Assembly: GCA_964538625.1 (NCBI GenBank)
Contig: CAZIGH010000016.1
Span: 1 to 64,000, forward strand
Source: JAEUHM01 sp964538625
GTDB taxonomy: Bacteria; Verrucomicrobiota; Verrucomicrobiia; Verrucomicrobiales; Verrucomicrobiaceae
Length of the DNA: 64,000 nt
Reading direction: 5' to 3'
Part shown: positions 33,584 through 40,868 of the stretch, in pieces
How the letters are laid out: the number at the start of each line of letters is the position of its first letter
Position numbering within the stretch: the stretch's first letter is position 1
Position numbers and translations under genes: made by a program
The notes under the pieces: generated by a model
What the model was told of the DNA's origin: nothing
The model's database searches: none
Seen by the model: only the letters and a program-made list of their open reading frames with translations

Positions 33584-33630
33584 ATGCTTCCAATGCATTG
33601 TTTGAATGCTTGCAATGCATCACATGCATT
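33584..33630. promoter_or_regulatory. ATGCAT repeat cluster, candidate OxyR operator
   Basis: Two 15-bp copies of ATGCTT(C/G)CAATGCAT lie at 33584-33598 and 33606-33620, exactly 22 bp apart (two helical turns). The second overlaps a perfect inverted repeat AATGCAT-cac-ATGCATT (33614-33630). The cluster ends 15 bp before the oxyR ATG and lies about 80 bp upstream of katG. Its periodicity and position suit a LysR-type tetramer controlling both genes. Confidence 0.6.
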
Positions 33631-33645
33631 CCTAGAATTGGGTAA

Positions 33646-34602
33646 ATGCAGAACTTTCCGGACCTTCATGTGCTTGAGCAGTTTGTGGTGCTGGCGCGGA
33701 CGAGGAACTTCACGCGTGCAGCGGAGGAGTTGCACGTCTCCCAGTCAGCGCTGAGCCGGTCCATTCAGCGCTTGGAGGAGCAGGTGGGGCACGCGCTGTG
33801 CGAGCGCAAGCCGAGGGAGGTGGTGCTGACGGATATGGGGAAACTCTTGCTGGAACGCGGGCGGGAGATTCTGAAGCTGGTGGAGGCGACAAGCCATGAG
33901 CTGTCCGTAGCGGGGCAGCGGGTGAGGGTGCGGCTGGGGGCGATTCCGACGATTGCGCCCTATTATCTCCCTCGTCTTCTGGGGGAGTTTGCGCGGAAGC
34001 ACCCGGAGGTGTGTGTGGTAGTGGAGGAGGACACGACAGAGGTGCTGGTGAGGCGCTGCGAGCAGGGGGAGATAGACCTGGCGGTGCTGGCGCTGCCAGT
34101 TCCTTCCACTGCCGTGCGGTTGGAGCCGCTCTTTGACGAGGAGCTGCTGCTGGTGGTGCCACAGGGGCATCCGCTGGCGGCGCAGACTGCGGTGACGACG
34201 CGGCTGGTGGAGGGTTTTCCGTTTGTGATGCTCAATGAGGCGCACTGCCTCTCTGAGAACATTTCCGCTTTTTGTCGGCGGCAGGCTATACAGCCGGTGT
34301 CCGTGGAGCGCACGAGCCAGCTGGCGACAGTGCAGGAGCTGGTGGCGCTGAATCACGGGGTGTCGCTGGTGCCAGAGATGGCGCGGAGGCTGGATGTGAG
34401 CGATCGGCGTGTGTACTGCTCCTTTGCGGGTGAGAAGCCTATGCGCACGGTGGCGCTAATGTGGAATCCGAAGCGGCATCTGGGCCGTGCAGTAAAGCAG
34501 CTGATGGAGCATACGCGGGCCATGGCTGCGGGAGGACTGTCTGCGGAGGGGGAGGCGGCCAAGTCGCAGGGGGTAACGGGGGGTGTCTGGTGGGTGGGTT
34601 GA
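33646..34602 (+). CDS. oxyR: OxyR-type LysR-family peroxide regulator
   Basis: A 318-residue LysR-family activator. The winged HTH is residues about 6-65 (FTRAAEELHVSQSALSRSIQRLE). The effector domain contains EAHCLSENISAFCRRQ, with Cys201 and Cys210 nine positions apart, the same spacing as the redox pair Cys199/Cys208 of E. coli OxyR. Disulfide formation between these switches OxyR on. Divergence from katG supports the assignment. It probably activates katG on peroxide exposure and represses its own gene. The C-terminal 20 residues are low-complexity Gly/Ala and extend beyond the usual family length. Confidence 0.9.
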   Translation: MQNFPDLHVLEQFVVLARTRNFTRAAEELHVSQSALSRSIQRLEEQVGHALCERKPREVVLTDMGKLLLERGREILKLVEATSHELSVAGQRVRVRLGAIPTIAPYYLPRLLGEFARKHPEVCVVVEEDTTEVLVRRCEQGEIDLAVLALPVPSTAVRLEPLFDEELLLVVPQGHPLAAQTAVTTRLVEGFPFVMLNEAHCLSENISAFCRRQAIQPVSVERTSQLATVQELVALNHGVSLVPEMARRLDVSDRRVYCSFAGEKPMRTVALMWNPKRHLGRAVKQLMEHTRAMAAGGLSAEGEAAKSQGVTGGVWWVG

Positions 34603-34660
34603 GACGAAAGTTCGTTTGACCGGTGTTGGTTTCCGCTACGATGGTGGCGGAGTTTTCTAA

Positions 34661-35140
34661 ATGTCAGCCCAGACGACGATCAGCACGGAGCCTCGTATCG
34701 AGCCGGCCACCATTGAGGACATGCCTCAACTGGTGGATCTGCTCGTGGCGCTGTTCAGTGAGGAGGAGGACTTCCGCCCTGACCGGCAAAAGCAGGAGGA
34801 GGGGCTGCGGATGATTCTGGAGCAGCCGACGCGGGGCCGGATTTTTGTGCTGCGGACAGACCACCGGATCATTGGCATGGTGAACCTGCTTTTTACCATT
34901 AGCACGGCAGAGGGTGGGTTTGTGATTTTGATGGAGGACCTTATCATCCACCCGCAGCATCGAAGGCAGGGGTACGGCGGGCGGCTGCTGGAGCATGTGG
35001 TGGATTTTGCACAGAAGAAGAACTTCCGCCGCATCACGCTGCTGACGGACCAGATCAGCCAGGAGTCTCAGGAGTTCTTTGAGGCGCATGGGTTCCGAAG
35101 GTCAAGTATGATCCCGATGCGGAGGGTGTTTGGTGTTTAA
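34661..35140 (+). CDS. GNAT-family N-acetyltransferase
   Basis: A 159-residue protein with the GNAT fold. The acetyl-CoA-binding motif A is visible as LIIHPQHRRQGYGGRLLEHVVDFA (about residues 95-118; R-x-x-G-x-G/A pattern), followed by FFEAHGFRRSSM near the C-terminus. N-terminal IEPATIEDMPQLVDLL is also typical. The acceptor substrate is unknown. Its stop overlaps the start of the small membrane protein gene (TAATG at 35138-35142). Confidence 0.87.
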   Translation: MSAQTTISTEPRIEPATIEDMPQLVDLLVALFSEEEDFRPDRQKQEEGLRMILEQPTRGRIFVLRTDHRIIGMVNLLFTISTAEGGFVILMEDLIIHPQHRRQGYGGRLLEHVVDFAQKKNFRRITLLTDQISQESQEFFEAHGFRRSSMIPMRRVFGV

Positions 35141-35424
35141 TGAACACGCTGCTGCATCATCTCGCGCAGAACACGGCCCGGGGGGAGGCGATTCCCGCAG
35201 CGGAGGCTTTTGTGCTGCTGACGCTTGGATTCTTTGGCGGCATGGTGGTGGCGGTGGCGGTCTCTGCATGGGTGCTTTACCGCCGCAGCACGCAGCCCAA
35301 GCCTCACCGCCAGCTGATGCTGGAGATGGAGGAGGAAACGGAGCGCGCCGAGCGCCGGGAGTCTGGCCCGGCAAAGGAGGAGCGGATGCCGTGGGAGAAG
35401 GATGCGGACTGGTGGAAGAGGTAG
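35140..35424 (+). CDS. small single-pass membrane protein, function unknown
   Basis: A 94-residue protein translationally coupled to the acetyltransferase gene through TAATG. One strong transmembrane helix (AFVLLTLGFFGGMVVAVAVSAWVLY, about residues 23-47) is followed by a charged, Glu/Arg-rich tail (LEMEEETERAERRESG) that probably faces the cytoplasm, ending in a Trp-rich motif (MPWEKDADWWKR). I do not recognise a family. Confidence 0.6.
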   Translation: MNTLLHHLAQNTARGEAIPAAEAFVLLTLGFFGGMVVAVAVSAWVLYRRSTQPKPHRQLMLEMEEETERAERRESGPAKEERMPWEKDADWWKR

Positions 35425-35467
35425 CGAGAGGCTGGCTTGATGGGTTTAGCCTTTCGCAAAGCCCGGC

Positions 35468-37477
35468 TTACTTTTTCTTCACCATGGCTCGTAGGCCTGA
35501 GATGAAGTTCATGTTTTCTTCCACGGTGACGGTTTCACTCATGTGGCGGGCGTAGTCCTGCTCGAGGATGTAGGTGCGGTCCAGTTCCTTGAGAAAGGGG
35601 CTGGGCAGCTGGGCCTGGCGCTCGGCGTACTTGAGCCGCCAGCGGACGTAACTGAGGGTGAGCTTTTTCATGGCACGGGTAATGCCGACGTAGAAAAGGC
35701 GGCGTTCTTCGTCGATGCGGCCTTCCTCATAGCTGCGTTTGTGGGGCAGGAGTCCCTGCTCCACGCCGGGGAGATAGACGTTGGGGAACTCCAGGCCTTT
35801 GGAGGCGTGCATGGTGATGAGGCAGACGCCGCTTTTTTTGGTGATGTCGTCGTCCTGACGGTCGTCGTTGAGGGAGATTTCATCCAGGAAGCCGCTGATG
35901 CCATCTCGGCGGTTGCGCTCATCATACGCATCCATTTGCTCGATGAAGCTGCCGATGCCGCCCTCCCATGATTTGACGTCATCCGGGTCTTTGGCACCTT
36001 TTTCGAGGAACTTCATGTAGCCGATCTCGCTGATGAGCTGGCGGGCGAGCTGGCCAAGGAAGACGCCTGGGGTGTTGGCGGAGGTATGATACTTGCTGAT
36101 GAGTTCCACGAAACCAATGATGGCCTCTCGCGTCTTTCCGGGAGTGCGGCGCTGGAAGTCAGGGTCGCAGAGGACGACGAAGATGCTGCAGCCGCGCTTG
36201 ATGCTTTCCTCCCGGGCGAGTTCTGCGGTGGCAGTACCGATGCCGCGGGTGGGAGTGTTGAGGATACGCAGGAGGTGGATGTCGTCGTGGACGTTCTGGA
36301 AGGTGGTGAGGTAGGCGGCGATGTCCTTGATCTCCCGACGGTCGAAAAAGGAGCGTGCTCCGACGACGCGGTATGGGATGCGGCGCTGGCGGAACTGCTG
36401 CTCGAGGATGCGGCTTTGCTCGTTGGTGCGGAAGAGCACGGCAAAGTCTTCCCACGGGGTCTTGAACTGATAGTGGGCCTGCTCGATTTCCTTCGCGATC
36501 ATGTCGGCCTCTTCTTTGTCATCCTGGGCGATGACGAGGCGGACGTGGTCGCTGCCGGTGTTTTTGCTCCAGAGGGTTTTGGGGCGGCGACCTACGTTGT
36601 GGCGGATGAGGGAGTTTGCGGTGTGGAGGATGGGGGTGGTGCTGCGGTAGTTTTCCTCGAGCTTGATGATGCGTGGGTTGGGGAAGTAGCGCTCGAACTG
36701 GAGGATGTTGGTGATGTCTGCGCCGCGCCAGCCATAGATGGACTGGTCGTCATCTCCTACTACGCAAACGTTGTAAGGCGGACCGACGAGGGCGCGAAGG
36801 AGGCGCATTTGCAGGGAGTTGGTATCCTGGAACTCATCCACCATAACGTAGCGGTGCTGGGCACGCTTGGCCTCGCGCACATCGGCGTGCTCCTCAAGCA
36901 GTTGGACGCCGAGGATGATCAAGTCATCGAAGTCCATGGCGTTGAGTGCGCGCAGCTCGTTCTGGTAAGCCTGCATGATGGCGGCGTCGGTATCCTTTGC
37001 AGGGTCGCCGAGGGATTCGCCTGCGTTTTTGGCGTGACTGATGCGGGACTGGGCCTTGGCGGGATCGTATTTGGCATCACTGCCCATGAGGCGGGTGATG
37101 ATGCGTTTGAGCAGGCTGGTCTGCTCACTCTGGGTGTAGATGACCCAGTTCTTTTTGTAGCCCAGTTTTTCGCAGTGCTCGCGCAGGAGGCGGACGCAGA
37201 AGGCATGAAAGGTGCCGAGGATGATGCGCTTGCCTTTGCCATCCGGCACCATGCCGTCCACCCGCTCGCGCATTTCGTTTGCGGCCTTGTTGGTGAAGGT
37301 GACGGCCAGGATGTTCTCCGGCGGTATGCCCTGCTCCACCATGTAGGACATGCGGGCGGTGATGGTGCGTGTTTTCCCCGTGCCGGCACCGGCCAAGATG
37401 AGCACCGGGCCGTCGATGTGGAGGACGGCCTCTCGCTGCTCGGGATTGAGCATTCCCATTCCAAAGGCGGCCTTCAT
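35468..37477 (-). CDS. UvrD/Rep/PcrA-type superfamily 1 DNA helicase
   Basis: A 669-residue helicase from ATG 37477; longer in-frame starts exist but add non-conserved residues. Motifs run in order: LNPEQREAVLH (Q motif), LILAGAGTGKT (Walker A), AVTFTNKAANEMRERV (Ia), VMVDEFQDTNSLQMRLL (II), VVGDDDQSIYGWRGAD (III), LEENYRSTTPIL (IV), LITMHASKGLEFPNVYLPGVEQGLLPH (V) and RRLFYVGITRAMKKL (VI). It unwinds DNA 3' to 5' in repair and replication restart. The size is closest to Rep. It is transcribed alone; the upstream 350 bp hold only a doubtful small frame. Confidence 0.94.
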   Translation of the reverse strand: MKAAFGMGMLNPEQREAVLHIDGPVLILAGAGTGKTRTITARMSYMVEQGIPPENILAVTFTNKAANEMRERVDGMVPDGKGKRIILGTFHAFCVRLLREHCEKLGYKKNWVIYTQSEQTSLLKRIITRLMGSDAKYDPAKAQSRISHAKNAGESLGDPAKDTDAAIMQAYQNELRALNAMDFDDLIILGVQLLEEHADVREAKRAQHRYVMVDEFQDTNSLQMRLLRALVGPPYNVCVVGDDDQSIYGWRGADITNILQFERYFPNPRIIKLEENYRSTTPILHTANSLIRHNVGRRPKTLWSKNTGSDHVRLVIAQDDKEEADMIAKEIEQAHYQFKTPWEDFAVLFRTNEQSRILEQQFRQRRIPYRVVGARSFFDRREIKDIAAYLTTFQNVHDDIHLLRILNTPTRGIGTATAELAREESIKRGCSIFVVLCDPDFQRRTPGKTREAIIGFVELISKYHTSANTPGVFLGQLARQLISEIGYMKFLEKGAKDPDDVKSWEGGIGSFIEQMDAYDERNRRDGISGFLDEISLNDDRQDDDITKKSGVCLITMHASKGLEFPNVYLPGVEQGLLPHKRSYEEGRIDEERRLFYVGITRAMKKLTLSYVRWRLKYAERQAQLPSPFLKELDRTYILEQDYARHMSETVTVEENMNFISGLRAMVKKK

Positions 37478-37602
37478 GCGAGGTGGAAGCGGGTCTGGGG
37501 TGGGGGAGTCGGCATGATTTTGGATGGCAAAAGGTGAGGCAGGATGCAAGCGGGAGGTGATGTCCGTAACATAGCTACGGGGACGACTGCCATTGGACGT
37601 GG

Positions 37603-37848
37603 CTACCGCCTTCTGCAAGAAGCGCCTATCTTCGTACCAATGGCCCTCCATTCATCCGCAGTGAGGAAAAGCGCGTAAAACGCCCACACTCGCAAACTGA
37701 AGAATATCAGGTCCTTCATCAGCAGGGCTATCATCAAGTCAAAGCCCATTCCCAGTACGAATGCGCTGATTCGGAGTTTGCGGATCGTGAAGAGCAGCGG
37801 GGCCTCAGGCAGGCCACTTCGAGACCTTACAACTGAGCATCCAGCCAC
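37603..37848 (-). CDS. doubtful small hydrophobic protein
   Basis: An 81-codon minus-strand frame lies in the 349-bp gap between atzF and the helicase gene and begins inside the atzF 3' end (22-bp overlap). It has a hydrophobic centre (ISAFVLGMGFDLMIALL then FFSLRVWAFYALFL) that could form two membrane helices, and a basic C-terminus. There is no family match I can name. It may be chance; the rest of the gap (37478-37602) shows nothing. Confidence 0.25.
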   Translation of the reverse strand: MAGCSVVRSRSGLPEAPLLFTIRKLRISAFVLGMGFDLMIALLMKDLIFFSLRVWAFYALFLTADEWRAIGTKIGASCRRR

Positions 37849-39638
37849 TTGCGCCAGCTTCCAAAGGAGGTGATGTCCGTAGCCTGGTCTGCCACGATAC
37901 CTTCACACACAAAGCCACAGACCCTACTGCCGTCCGCCAACTCTACTTTGCCGAGGCCGAGAGGAGCTCCGATGCCCTCAAGGAACGAACCCACGCTGGC
38001 CTGCGGAATCTCCCAGACTTCAAGTTCGATGGCCGCACCACCATCCTTCACCCGCACCATGCCAGGCCGATCGGGGATGCGACCATTTGCGGGCAGGTGG
38101 TAAAAGCGGTAGCAAGGGGCGCTGTAGGTGCGTTGAACCAGCCGTGCCTCCCGCTCGCGCAGCTGCCAGTGCAGAGCAAGACCTTCCATGTGCGCACCGC
38201 ATACGGCAATTTTCATCATCGGAACCAGCGGCTTTTGTGTGGGTAAAGGAGCCGGCAGAGGGGCAGCGCTGCTGAGGATGGTAGTCTTGCCCACCGGCAA
38301 TGCTCGTGCTGAATGGAAATGGGCCGCGCAGTCCAGCACCAAGGCATCTCCACAAGCCGGTGCGTAGAATGTTACCCCCCACGGCAGACCGCTACCCAGG
38401 AAGCCCGCTGGCACGGCGCAACCGCACAGGTCCAGCAGGTTCATAAAGTTCGTGTAGCGCCCGAGGTTGCTGTTAAGCCGAATGGGTTCCGCATCCACTT
38501 CAGCCTTCGTGTAGATGGTGCCTGTGGTGGGCATCAAAAGCGCATCCACCTCTATCCATGTGGCCTCAGCTATCCTCTTAAGTTCCGCAAGCCGATAGTG
38601 AGCCCTGAATGTGTCCACCGCAGTGCCCCTCAACCCGCCTTCGATGATGCTTCGGGTAACCGGCAACAAGGCTCCCGGATTCGCGGTCAGCAGGTCCGCA
38701 ACGACTGCCGTGCGCTCCGCCACCCACGGCCCCTCATAGAGCAGGCGAGCAGCGTCAAGGAAGGCACTGATGTCCACCTCCACCACCTGCCAGCCCATGC
38801 TTGCGACCGTCTGAACGGACGACTCAAACAGGTGCCTCGCATCTTCATTTTCGAAGAAGTCCAGCTGTTCCGCACGGGGCACGCCGATGCGAGGCGGCCA
38901 TTTCATCTCCCGCCAGAGGCAGCGCCTGCGGGCGAAAGCGTCAGTCGAGTCGAATACGGCGGTAAGATTGAACACACGTGCTGCATCTGCCGCAGTGAGG
39001 GCGAAGATGGAGACGCAATCCAGTGATTTGCAGGCAGGCACCACGCCGGAACAACTCAGCACCCCACGCGTAGGTTTGTGCCCCACCAGATTGTTGAATG
39101 AAGCGGGCACACGACCAGACCCAGCGGTATCCGTGCCGAGTGCGAAACTGCACAGGCCCTTTGCTACCGCCAAGGCTGAGCCGCTGCTGCTGCCGCCGGA
39201 GACATAGGCGGGATCAAACGCATTGTCAGGCGCACCGTAAGGCGAACGTACCCCAACCAATCCGGTAGCAAACTGGTCGAGGTTTGTCTTTCCCATCGGA
39301 ATCGCGCCTGCCTTGATCAGCAAATCGACCACAAACGCTGAGGTTTTCGCCTCGTAGCTCCACGCCGGACAGGCAGCCGTGGTGGCATAGCCTTGGCAGT
39401 CGATGTTGTCCTTGATGGCAAAAGGAATGCCGTAGAGCGGCTTCGTATCGGGAGACTCCCCTTCCAAGGCTGCAAGCGACGCAACAAGCTGCTCTCCGGA
39501 AGGACGACTGATCCAGATGGCAGGGTCATCCGTCTGAGCCCGTTCCCAAGCTGCCAGCACCACTTGCTCGGGCGTGGCGGTGGCTTCGCGATAGGATTGA
39601 AGCAACGTGGCGATGGAAAGGTTTGGTGTGAGGGACAT
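37827..39638 (-). CDS. atzF: allophanate hydrolase
   Basis: A 603-residue amidase-signature enzyme from ATG 39638. The Ser-cisSer-Lys triad lies in the family motifs PFAIKDNID (Lys), YVSGGSSSGSALAVA and GTDTAGSGRVPA. A C-terminal domain of about 130 residues (after about 470, MMKIAVCGAHMEGLALHWQL) is characteristic of allophanate hydrolases rather than generic amidases. It converts allophanate to ammonia and carbon dioxide, the last step of urea or guanidine degradation by the carboxylase route. It is separated from its expected partner, the carboxylase gene, by about 9.3 kb of unrelated genes. A relic of a carboxylase 3' end lies 108 bp upstream. Confidence 0.93.
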   Translation of the reverse strand: MSLTPNLSIATLLQSYREATATPEQVVLAAWERAQTDDPAIWISRPSGEQLVASLAALEGESPDTKPLYGIPFAIKDNIDCQGYATTAACPAWSYEAKTSAFVVDLLIKAGAIPMGKTNLDQFATGLVGVRSPYGAPDNAFDPAYVSGGSSSGSALAVAKGLCSFALGTDTAGSGRVPASFNNLVGHKPTRGVLSCSGVVPACKSLDCVSIFALTAADAARVFNLTAVFDSTDAFARRRCLWREMKWPPRIGVPRAEQLDFFENEDARHLFESSVQTVASMGWQVVEVDISAFLDAARLLYEGPWVAERTAVVADLLTANPGALLPVTRSIIEGGLRGTAVDTFRAHYRLAELKRIAEATWIEVDALLMPTTGTIYTKAEVDAEPIRLNSNLGRYTNFMNLLDLCGCAVPAGFLGSGLPWGVTFYAPACGDALVLDCAAHFHSARALPVGKTTILSSAAPLPAPLPTQKPLVPMMKIAVCGAHMEGLALHWQLREREARLVQRTYSAPCYRFYHLPANGRIPDRPGMVRVKDGGAAIELEVWEIPQASVGSFLEGIGAPLGLGKVELADGSRVCGFVCEGIVADQATDITSFGSWRKWLDAQL

Positions 39639-39746
39639 GGATTTCAGGGGGCGTTGGTCCTCAGCTGTTGGCACCGCGAGGCCCTGTCCCTGGCGAAATG
39701 GCGATGCAGAAATCCCAATGCCCAAGGAGCAGTGACCGATGACTGC

Positions 39747-39825
39747 CTACGATCTCAGCGTGAGCAGCACCTGCCCAGGCTGAACTGACTGACCTTCTTT
39801 CACGTGCAGTGCAGACACTGTGCCA
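39747..39825 (-). pseudogene. relic 3' end of a urea/guanidine carboxylase gene
   Basis: On the minus strand this stretch encodes GTVSALHVKEGQSVQPGQ, then VLLTLRS and a TAG stop (39747-39749). The first 18 residues match the biotin-carrier C-terminus of the intact carboxylase gene (48956-52570) with 54 identical bases. The last codons (CAG GTG CTG CTC ACG CTG) are homologous but use GC-rich synonyms, whereas the intact gene reads CAA GTG TTA TTG ACC GTG. Upstream of 39825 (minus sense) the similarity ends abruptly and the frame becomes unrelated. This is most simply the original 3' end of the carboxylase gene, left beside atzF after an insertion. Confidence 0.85.
39772..39825 (-). repeat. 54-bp direct repeat, left copy
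   Basis: Identical at all 54 positions to 48999-49052 and in the same orientation. It starts (minus strand) TGGCACAGTGTCTGCACTGC and lies in the relic carboxylase tail. Together the two copies bound a 9.2-kb block in the manner of attL and attR or of a duplication from single-crossover integration. Confidence 0.95.
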
Positions 39826-39833
39826 AGCCTGCA
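39822..39833 (+). repeat. 12-bp inverted repeat, left copy
   Basis: GCCAAGCCTGCA here is the exact reverse complement of TGCAGGCTTGGC at 48941-48952. It overlaps the inner end of the left 54-bp repeat by four bases. It could be an arm-type or terminal recombination site of the inserted block, although a short match may be chance. Confidence 0.45.
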
Positions 39834-39878
39834 ACTCCCTGTCTGAGAACCTTCATACGCCGAACAGAAAAGCGGATC

Positions 39879-40862
39879 TCACTGACACGCTCGACGCACC
39901 GCCTCCTGGGCAAGCGCTGAGCCGAGAAGGCCGACCTTGGTTGCGCCCTCATGCCAGAGTTCTTCTGGAGCAGAAAGCCAGTCAAGGTTCATGCGCACCA
40001 GATAGAGCACATCGCCATCCGACAACGTGTGAAATGGATCAATCACACGAGCCATCGAGGTGTGAATCTGCCTGGCGATTTGCCGTGCGTAGTAGTCAGA
40101 ACATGGGAAGTTGATCGCTACAAATGTAAGCGTGGTGTTGCGTCCCGGTGCCGGAGGAGTCGGGTTAGTGGCGGGCGGAGTGCACGCCAAAGCGGCGCTG
40201 CGTTCGAGAATCTCCATCCCCGTCAATCGCCGCCCGCTAGAATCCAAGTGGCCGCGCGCTACCTGCCCCTGCACGTCGAGCACCGCCCCCATGGCATTTA
40301 CCACCGAGCAAACAAAGACGTGATATTCGTTGCCGTTGCTTAGCCTGATGCTGCCTGACGCCGCGCCCTGCCCGCCGGGTTCTGAGAGAATGTCTTCAAA
40401 GCCTAACTCAAAACCCATCTTCCCAACCCTGGCCGAAGTTCCCGCACCGATGTTACCCTCCGGGCATTCACCTGAATTTCTCAATGCCGCACAGTAGGCT
40501 CGCTTTCCGTGCTTTCGGTTGGGGTAGCCACCCAAGCGGCCTGGTGCCAGGAAATCATAAATACACGCGCCGGCCACCACTGGAACCCTGCCCACCTCAG
40601 TCGCGTTTCCCCGTTGGGCGGCAATGCCGGCCATGACGCCCGTGGCAGCCTGAAGCCCATGCAAGGAACCGCCGCTAAAGCACACGGCGTCCACCAGCCC
40701 ATCCTGCCCCATAACCTGCCCGACTGCACCCCCTCGGATATCGACCGTCAGCAGTGATTGCTGATACCCGTTCACTGGCTCCGGCATGAGAAACACCGTG
40801 CAGCCCGTAGGATCACCGTTGACCTGAGCGGTGCCAATGCGGAGGCTGGAAAAGGAGGGCAT
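39879..40862 (-). CDS. P1-family (DmpA/S58) self-processing peptidase or amidase
   Basis: A 327-residue member of the DmpA/NylC fold. These enzymes cut their own chain to free an N-terminal nucleophile; the likely site here is between Asn and Thr in GRNTTLTFVAINF (about residue 243), giving a Thr nucleophile as in NylC rather than Ser as in DmpA. Other family blocks are VDAVCFSGGSLHGLQAATGV and GNIGAGTSARVGKMGFELG. The family includes aminopeptidases, beta-peptidases and oligoamide hydrolases. It begins 6 bp after the di-haem peroxidase gene and ends 54 bp from the left 54-bp repeat. No signal peptide is visible, so it probably acts in the cytoplasm. Confidence 0.85.
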   Translation of the reverse strand: MPSFSSLRIGTAQVNGDPTGCTVFLMPEPVNGYQQSLLTVDIRGGAVGQVMGQDGLVDAVCFSGGSLHGLQAATGVMAGIAAQRGNATEVGRVPVVAGACIYDFLAPGRLGGYPNRKHGKRAYCAALRNSGECPEGNIGAGTSARVGKMGFELGFEDILSEPGGQGAASGSIRLSNGNEYHVFVCSVVNAMGAVLDVQGQVARGHLDSSGRRLTGMEILERSAALACTPPATNPTPPAPGRNTTLTFVAINFPCSDYYARQIARQIHTSMARVIDPFHTLSDGDVLYLVRMNLDWLSAPEELWHEGATKVGLLGSALAQEAVRRACQ

Positions 40863-40868
40863 TCAGAG

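Noticed and set aside
32166..33605. 479-codon open frame antisense to katG
   Set aside because: It mirrors the katG codons and has Gly/Val/Glu composition typical of an antisense frame in GC-rich DNA. KatG is unambiguous on the other strand.
36086..37537. 483-codon open frame antisense to the helicase
   Set aside because: It lies entirely opposite conserved helicase motifs and is very rich in Val, Asp and Glu. It is a shadow frame.
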